The notes beneath the pieces were generated by a model, which was given only the letters and a program-made list of their open reading frames with translations, was not told where the DNA came from and searched no databases. Source: Kuschelorhynchus macadamiae (Eukaryota > Arthropoda > Insecta > Coleoptera > Curculionidae). From it: DNA of 64,000 nt. Below, piece after piece: positions 57,600 through 64,000 of this stretch; within the stretch, counting starts at the first letter, position 1, and the number at the start of each line of letters is the position of its first letter. The translations under genes were made by a program, and so were the position numbers. Where the stretch lies: NCBI GenBank assembly GCA_030620095.1, contig JAUTXW010000066.1:186001-250000 (forward strand), written 5' to 3'.

Positions 57600-58440
57600 G
57601 TTATTAATACCCTATTACCTAATTTTTGTGTTTTTCCTTCCATTTTTTTAAAATGTTTGTATATATTACACTAAGCCCTTGTGAATCAGTCCTGAGCTTT
57701 ATGGTGTCGTTTATCATTTTACTGATGTTTCGTTTATAGCAGTGTCCTGTCTCAAAATGATGAGTTGACAAAGCAGTTTTATCCTTCTTGATGCAGTTAT
57801 GATTGCGACAATCGTACTCATGTCTTATATTCTATTGCTCAAATATTGCTTTGTTTGGCCGACATAAAATTTGCCACAAGAACGAGGAATACTGTAAATG
57901 AGATTTGATTGTTTTTCTATGGGTGTTGTGTCTTTAATTTTAGAAAATAAGGAAGTAGTGGATTTTATATTATAAAAGACTAATTTAGAAATTCCTTGAT
58001 CAAAACATTGATTTATTTTTTTGTGACAAGCCACTGATGAAAGGAAATTTATAATATTTAATATCTGATTTGTTATTTTGTGTTGTTACAACTGTTTCCA
58101 TTTTATTTTCGCACCGATTAATACACTGGTTTATGAACCCGATCGGATAGTTATTCTCTCTCAAAACGTTCTTAATCTTTTTAATATTTGTGCCATAAAA
58201 ATTAGGGTGACTGAGATTTTTAGTTCTGTTGGGCAATCCACTGACAGTCTCAATTTTGTGAGAGATTGGGTTATTGGAATAAAAGTTGAGTATTCTTCCT
58301 GAACTTGTTGGCTTGACATACCAGTTGGTTATTACCTCACCTATATTACTTCTTATCACTTCGGTGTCAAGTGTCTTTTGTCAACTTCCTTCCAATTGTA
58401 AATTGTATTTTTGGGTGATAACTATTAAAACAATGAAGGA
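57600..58440 (-). pseudogene. Penelope-like element RT C-terminus and GIY-YIG endonuclease, broken
   Basis: The upstream frame (58359-58000) has VITNWYVKPTSSGRILNFYS, a NNPISHKIETVSGLPNRTKN block and ENNYPIGFINQCINRCEN, the conserved region after the RT catalytic core of Penelope-like retroelements. The downstream frame (58034-57825) has LIYSIPRSCGKFYVGQTKQY, the start of the GIY-YIG domain, followed after a stop by HEYDCRNHNCIKKDKTALST and ETGHCYK. The 5' two-thirds, including the RT catalytic Asp residues, are missing. Confidence 0.85.
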
Positions 58441-58536
58441 TGGTACTATGATGTACGATGTACAGACAAGCTGCCATTTATCGTGCCGTTTTTTTATCTG
58501 TACGTTCATGATTCCATAACAGCTATACCAATAAAA

Positions 58537-59092
58537 CATCATAGTATCATCCTTCATTGTTTTAATAGTTATCACCCAAAAATACGATTTACAAATGAGA
58601 AGGAAGTTGACAAAAGACTATTATTTCTTGACACCGAAGTGATATAGGTGAGGTAATAACCAACTGGTATGTCAAGCCAACGAGTTCAGGAAGATTATTC
58701 AACTTTTATTCCAAAACCATAAACCTCAGGACTGATTCACAAGGGCTTAATGCAATATATACAAACATTTTAAAAAAATGGAAAGAAAAACATAAAAATT
58801 AGGTAACAGGGCAGTAATAACATGTATCTATAATTCTATGTATAAAAAAAGAGAATAAATAGTAGCAAAACATCACATAATATTATTTGTTTTTTATGTT
58901 CGTATTTTTTATGTAATTCGTTTTAATAGTTGTATATTTAAATAACTAAACTTCAAGTTTTGTTACTTTTGTCTTGTTTTAACTATTAACTACACTTGTA
59001 ACTATTCAATAAGTATACAAATATTTACTTTTAGTTTTAATGTTTTCCTTTGAACTATACAAATTAAAGTGTAATTGTGCCTGAACTTTGCT
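58537..59092 (+). pseudogene. Second Penelope-like fragment (forward)
   Basis: Inverted partner of 57345-58460. It keeps the RT-tail start (LTKDYYFLTPK-type and NNQLVCQANEFRKII) and the end of the GIY-YIG region (LRTDSQGLNAIYTNILKKWK), joined by an internal deletion near 58726. Confidence 0.7.
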
Positions 59093-59316
59093 TTTTTTAA
59101 CTGTTCCTGGGTAATTTCTGGATGCAGAATGTAAAAAAGTTCTCAGATTTGGTCTATCAGATCTAGTTTAAAGAGCAAAAAAGAAAAAAAAATGTGTATA
59201 TATTTTACGTTATAACTGTTATAATATATAATATTAATATTGACAGTTAAAAAAACAAAGACACATGGATTTAAGTATTTATTGCAAAAACTTAATTTAC
59301 ATAATTACATTAGTCA

Positions 59317-59862
59317 TTAATTGCATAAAAATTTTCTTTTATATGACTTTCTATAATGGAGTTTACTAGGGCAGTCTCGCTGAAGGCTCCAGCAGTAGTC
59401 CGCCGTCATGTGGCTATCCCATCGTCCTCGATAACGATCTTCCATAGTTTTAATATCCTGATGGAATCTTTCCCCCTGTTCTTCACTACAATCTAAGTTT
59501 TCTGGAAAACGATCTAGGTGGCTGTGGAGGTAGTGAACTTTTATACTCATGTTACAGCCGAGAATATTAAAATTTGAAAGCATAGTTTTCACTAATTCTA
59601 CGTAATTCTCTGCTTTATGATTGCCAAGAAAATTTTGTATTACTTGAACAAATGAACACCAAGCGTTAGATTCAGTCTCGTTCATTGATGTGGTGAATTG
59701 TGGATCTTTAACAAGTTGCCTTATTTGAGGACCATCAAATATACCAGCTTTTAGTTTTTCCGTGCTAATGCCAGGAAATTTATGTGACAAATACCCAAAA
59801 CAATTTCCATCTCGATTTAAAGTCTTCACAAATTGCTTCATTAGGCCTATTTTGATATGCAA
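59317..59862 (-). pseudogene. Divergent family A protein, C-terminal 181 residues
   Basis: The frame is open and well preserved: HIKIGLMKQFVKTLNRDGN, GIFDGPQIRQLVKD, NAWCSFVQVIQNFLGNHKAE, MSIKVHYLHSHLDRFPENLD, EEQGERFHQDIKTMEDRYRG and RWDSHMTADYCWSLQRD, ending in a basic tail. Residues shared with the other subfamily mark the likely functional core, especially HSHL..FP.NL, EQGERFHQDI and DYCW. The preceding part (LCLCDSRAKNEHWVNKNWPS at ~59960) is in another frame. Confidence 0.7.
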
Positions 59863-60796
59863 GGGCGGAAGAAAGATTTTTTTCTCTTGAAAATAAAGGT
59901 TCGTTGATCACGTTTGTTTTCCTTGAATCGTGACAGCTCTTGAAGGCCAATTTTTGTTAACCCAGTGCTCATTTTTAGCTCTGCTGTCACAAAGGCACAA
60001 AAAAACAAGGATATTTTGTATAACCACTCTGCTGTCCAAGGAGGAAGTTAACCATTTTTATACTACACAAATTGCCCACTGATTTCTTCGTATTTAATTT
60101 TTCTCAAAGCTAATGCAATTATTTCATATTCTTCCTTCATGGTAGTAGAATGACCAATAGGAATTGAGCCATATTTGTTACCGTTATGTAAAAGAACACA
60201 TTTTAAACTACGTTTTTAACTGTCAATAAAAAGGCGCCAATCATCTGGAGTATATTCAGGCAAACCCATTTTTTCTAAAAGCCCTTTTATATTGTTACAG
60301 AATACCAAGTCATTTTCCTGAGCGAAAAAAGGCAGCAGATCCTTATCTCTTTTACGATAAAATGTAATATTAGTACCTGGACAAAGTAGATTTTTTCTTT
60401 TAATCTGGATGCAAGTAATTCAGCGGACTCCTTTGAGAGATTCAGGTCTCTTATAAGATCGTTTAGTTCTTCTTGATTGAAACACTGCGGAGTTGCTAAA
60501 TCTGCTTCAAATTCGCTGTCGTTTTCTGATTGAATTCTTTGAACTTCGTCAGACGTTGATGTTTCTGTATCATCTTCTGTCAGTTCGGGTAGACTGCTGA
60601 ATGATGGAACGGGTATTTACTTCCGAATGCGCTACAGGCCTTCTTGCAGAATCTAGATTAGGATATGTCCATTTGTTTCTATTGTTTCTATTTATGCCTT
60701 TAATATTAACGAGATAAAAATAGCAGTCGTCATGATGGTTTCGCGGTTCTCTCCCAACCATTGGTTTTAGGCACTTCCTCTTTCAGTTGTACACTG

Positions 60797-61003
60797 TCAC
60801 AAATGTTCAACACATGTTTTACATATGAAATGTGGGGTCCAAGATTTATCTTGATCTCCTAAATGAACGCCAAAATCGGCAAGATAAGCTCTTTTCACAA
60901 TGTGAGAAATCGTTTTTCTGCTCTCTTTCAAAGTGTATTCACCACACACATAACAAAAAACATCGGGATGATTTACACAGGTACGTCTGCTTGTGGATGC
61001 CAT
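60797..61003 (-). pseudogene. Divergent family A protein, N-terminal zinc-binding-like domain
   Basis: MASTSRRTCVNHPDVFCYVC, GEYTLKESRKTISHIVKRAY, LADFGVHLGDQDKSWTPHFI, CKTCVEHL. Two Cys pairs (CYVC and CKTC) 50 residues apart suggest a zinc-binding N-terminal domain. It aligns with FCYICGEF...GDQDKRWAPHVC of the other copies. The next frame, 60570-60761, has NHHDDCYFY in place of NHSDDCYFC. The middle region down to 59863 is heavily frameshifted. Confidence 0.7.
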
Positions 61004-61758
61004 TGTTTCAGTTTAGTGTCTTGATACTAAAAAGCGACCAAAATTTACACAAAATGATAACACAACTTTACTTGGGAAAAAAAATTGAGTACAGACAAGC
61101 TGGTATAGAAGGATCGGGTCATAGGCAATTACAGGTATAAAAGTAATTAAGAGCAGTGTATTGAGTAGTTCCTAGTATAGGAACATTGGGTCAGAGACAA
61201 TTCCAGGTATGCATTTGGTTAATTAGATTCTGGGAAATGTCTATTTGACGATTGAGTACCTATTTATCTCTTTATTTGTCGTTCTTTATCAGAAGAAAAT
61301 ATCAATTAACCTGTAACCTGTATCTCAAAAATTAGAGCTGATAGAAAAAATCTGGTGGCATTTTTGGAATCAGCACATTAAAAACATCTAAAATCAGATG
61401 TTAGATTTTCGGCACCAAATTTTTGTTTTCATTTTGTTACCCTGTGTAATATAATAACATCTAGTTGGAACTCTTAATATCACCGTAAACAACTGCAGAA
61501 AAAAAAATAAAAAAAAAAAAACTGTATCTTTTCCAATGGAACACGCACAAATCAATACTTTATTGACCACACGTAGCCTTATTACGTTTTGATTAGAGAA
61601 CTGTTTCTAGTGTGTGTGTGTTTTTGTTGTGAAATGTTTTCCTTCACGACACATCTAGGAATTATGGGCAAAGTGAGGACACAACGACACTAACAATTCA
61701 GGTATGTTTTTAATGTTAATTTATTATTTTTCAATTTTTACGCTGTATTCTGTTTCCA

Positions 61759-61798
61759 GTGCTTGAAAAAGCATCAATAAAGATACGAAACGTCGCAC
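61759..61798 (+). ncRNA. Hammerhead-like motif with altered core (right arm)
   Basis: Forward partner of the motif at 56958-56997: GTGC/GCAC stem I intact, TTGAAAAA core region, GCATC-AATAAA-GATAC stem II with one mismatch, and GAAACGTC. Same non-canonical core as the left arm. Confidence 0.5.
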
Positions 61799-61914
61799 AG
61801 GAATTAATCAGTGTGTTTTGTTTGAGCCTTCTCCTAACCCACGAATAAGAAAATATTTTTAGAATAATTGGAGAACGAAATTTATGGAGATAATGTTATA
61901 TAATAGTCCACATC

Positions 61915-62105
61915 TCCATAAGGTGTATTTATTTATGAGTTAGTAGGTCCATCGGCCATATGTTCCACCTCTCCATGAGTGCCCTTGTTGTATCCCCCTT
62001 GGCGTCTCCATCATAGCGCTCTTTTCGTTCCTTTATCAGTAACTCTATAGGAGGTACCCTCTGCTTAGACTTGAGCCCCTTCTGCTGATATAGTCCTCTA
62101 TGCAC
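61915..62105 (-). pseudogene. LINE (R1/I-type) C-terminal fragment
   Basis: On the reverse strand one frame reads HRGLYQQKGLKSKQRVPPIE, LLIKERKERYDGDAKGDTTR, ALMERWNIWPMD. The pattern of a PPI.LL..ER segment followed by a W-rich stretch resembles the region after the RT domain of R1- or I-type non-LTR retrotransposons. Short and without the RT core, so the clade is tentative. Confidence 0.45.
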
Positions 62106-62129
62106 GGCATATCCGTATGCATATCAGTC

Positions 62130-62680
62130 TTTGTATACGCGTCAGTTTCGCGGTATATCTTAAAAACTACTTATATGATTGACCTAGTAATTTTTTGGTA
62201 AAAATCCAATATGGCAAAACAAAATAGCGGTCTAGTGAAATTAAAAAAAATATTATTAAAAACTGATTATCCAATTTATCTCAGTTTTTGCAAGTATTAT
62301 GTTGGAATCAAATGCATGCTAAAATTTTGGTACGAATCTAAGATGGCGGAAGAAAATGGAGGCCTAATAAAATATTTAAAAAAATCAGCCTGAAAAACTA
62401 CTTAATGGATTGATTTCAAATTGTGTGTCATAACTAATTGTCATATAGGGATCAACTAGTAAAACTGTGTTACTAATTTAAGATGATGGGACAAAATTTG
62501 GGCCAAATAAATGTTTGTATCTTGAAGAAAGTGCTTATCTTCACGTTTTAACGTCCTAAATGCCAAAATCTAACTCAAATTTTCACAAAAACCAAGTGTT
62601 ACTGTTTCATAGGAATGAACTGGTAACATTTGGATATGATTCCAAGATAGCAAAACAAAATAGCGGCCTAATAAGGGAAT
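62130..62680 (+). repeat. Inverted arm of the ~478-bp repeat family
   Basis: Contains CCAATATGGCAAAACAAAAT and AAGATGGCGGAAGAAAATGG, the inverse of the GCCGCCATTTTG...CCATATTGG words in the tandem units downstream. Together they form a large inverted repeat around the DD41D fragment at 62690-62920. Confidence 0.7.
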
Positions 62681-62689
62681 TTCTTGATA

Positions 62690-62920
62690 ATAACTCCTCA
62701 AAGATGGATAGGTACCAACAGACCCGTTAGATGGCCTTCACGATCTCTCAATTTTAGATTTTTTTATGGGGCTATATACAAAATGAAGTATATAAAACAC
62801 GATATGACGGCTAACGCATTAACGCTATTCAAAGAATTACGAAAATGTGGCAATTTTGCATTAGAGAAAATGGTCGTCAATTTAAACATCACCTTTAAAA
62901 ATCACCTTTAAAAATCTACC
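62690..62920 (+). pseudogene. DD41D transposase C-terminal fragment
   Basis: The frame reads RWIGTNRPVRWPSRSLNFRF, FYGAIYKMKYIK and ALEKMVVNLNITFKNHL. It corresponds to RWIGR...WPARSPDLTPLDFFLWGYIKNEV of intact copies. The RSPDL catalytic region is mutated (RSLNF). Tenth recognisable DD41D copy or fragment in the window. Confidence 0.7.
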
Positions 62921-62924
62921 ATAT

Positions 62925-64000
62925 ATGTTACCAGGTCATCCCCATGTCACCCTTAATTTTTGGTCAATATTTGAAGTCAAGCGGGTAAGTACTATTTAAG
63001 CTATGTCGCGAACTGACAGATAGACTGACAAACGGACCGACATAATTGATAAAAAATGTTTTTTCGGCATCTAGAGACGTCAAAACGCGAGAAGGGTGAT
63101 TTTTACACGACTACAAAAATTATTTGGCTGCAATTTTGTTCCGCTATCTTGAATTAGAAATCAATTCATTAAATATTTTTTTCAGGCTGAATTTTTTAAT
63201 ATTTTATTATACCGACAATTTTTTCCGCAATCTTGGATTCGTACCAAAATTTCACCAGTTGATTCCAATATAATACTTTATGTTTGTGCAAAATTTGATA
63301 TGAATTGAGTTCACTAGGCCGCCATTTGTTTTGTCGTAATAGATTTTTACAAAAATATTACCAAATCATCCCTATATGACTCCTAATTGTTGGTCAAAAT
63401 TCGAAGTCAATCGGGTCAGTTTTTAAGTTATGCTGCGAACTGACAGACAGATAGACGGAATTAATAAAACATATGTTTTGGCATCTAAAGACGCTAAAAC
63501 TTGAAAATATGTAAAACCTGAGACGGTGATTTTTTCCACGATTACAAACATTTTATCTGGCCGCCATTTAGTTTGGCCATCTCGAATTAGAACCACAATT
63601 TTACTGGTTACTAATCAATCCATTAAGTAGTTTTTCAGGCTGAATTTTTAAATCTCTTATTAAGCCGCCATTTTGTACCGCCATCTTGGATTTGTACCAA
63701 AATATTACCACTTGATTCCAACATAATACTTAATGTGTTTTGCAACATTTGAGGCATGTGGATGAGTTGTTCATTAATAATATTTTTTTAACATTTCACT
63801 AGGCCGCCATTTTGTTTCGCCATATTGGAATTTTACCAAAATTTTACCAGATCATCCCCATATGACCCTTAATTTCCGACCAAAACTTGAAGTCAATCGG
63901 GTAACTAGTCTTTACGCTATATCCCGAAATGACAGACAGACAGAGGGACCAATGGAATGGAAAAACATATTTTTTGGCATCTAGAGACGCTAAAATGTAA
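62925..64000. repeat. Tandem repeat, period ~440-480 bp, continuing past the window
   Basis: The word GAAGTCAA(T/G)CGGGTAA recurs at about 62970, 63406 and 63886, each followed by a run of GACAGACAGA-type sequence and then TTTTGGCATCTAGAGACG. Each unit also has two blocks starting GCCGCCATTTTG. No ORF is shared by the units. Copies also occur at 56200-56440 and, inverted, at 62130-62680, so this is a dispersed repeat with a locally tandem arrangement. Confidence 0.75.

Larger units (their letters stand above)
59093..61446 (-). mobile_element. Divergent family A element, copy 6
   Basis: It lies inside the right arm of the Penelope-like inverted repeat, replacing about 21 bp of that arm. On the reverse strand it encodes a divergent member of the same protein family (61003 to 59317). 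I could not define matching TIRs; CTGGGTAA near 59107 and its rough inverse TTACCCTG at 61437 are weak candidates. Sequence divergence from copies 1-5 is high, so it is a separate subfamily. Confidence 0.65.
56899..61858. mobile_element. Head-to-head Penelope-like element pair (inverted repeat)
   Basis: The outer arms are inverted copies: 56899-57345 against 61447-61858. Inside, 57345-58460 (reverse) mirrors 58537-59092 (forward, with ~600 bp deleted near 58726). The 5' ends of the two copies face each other across a ~75-bp centre. The left copy encodes a Penelope-type RT tail and GIY-YIG domain. The right copy is split at 59093-61446 by a divergent family A element. Both outer arms carry a hammerhead-like stem structure. 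Confidence 0.75.

Overview
The window looks like arthropod, most likely insect, nuclear DNA: very AT-rich, with long (TA)n tracts and no recognisable host exon. It is packed with transposable elements (TEs) of kinds common in insect genomes. I cannot name the species. Nearly everything I can support is a mobile element or a relic of one, often nested or inverted.

Layout. 1-4.7 kb: two Tc1/mariner-type (DD41D) relics, then a copy of an unclassified repeat family that I call family A. 4.75-8.5 kb: (TA)n tracts and a reverse-strand DD82E (Sailor-like) element carrying a large palindrome. 8.8-11 kb: a complete DD41D element with an intact transposase. 11-16 kb: a dead hAT transposase split by a nested DD41D element and bracketed by ~480-bp direct repeats. 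16.3-21 kb: a LINE endonuclease scrap, a hammerhead-like motif, and family A copies in tandem and inverted arrangement. 21-27 kb: a DD41D relic, sparse AT-rich DNA and an 858-bp tandem duplication. 27.4-31.7 kb: an R4/Dong-like LINE relic and a foldback-like element. 32.3-35.8 kb: a small hairpin element with hammerhead-like motifs, another family A copy and a DD41D scrap. 37.1-40.1 kb: a second complete DD41D element with an intact transposase and ~755-bp terminal inverted repeats (TIRs). 41.4-47.4 kb: a huge (TA)n tract, a snapback DD41D element and a second Sailor-like copy. 48-52.2 kb: a 1.1-kb direct duplication, a SINE-like unit and a DD41D scrap. 52.7-55.7 kb: an unidentified ORF split by a complete family A element. 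56.9-61.9 kb: two Penelope-like fragments head to head, one interrupted by a divergent family A copy. 61.9-64 kb: a LINE scrap and a ~440-480-bp tandem repeat with an inverted arm.

The two intact transposases (9383-10441 and 38113-39177) are the only convincing full-length coding sequences. The most interesting items are family A, which has CACTGG termini, a probable TTA target duplication and candidate acidic catalytic residues, and the repeated hammerhead-ribozyme-like motifs near Penelope-like, SINE-like and hairpin elements.
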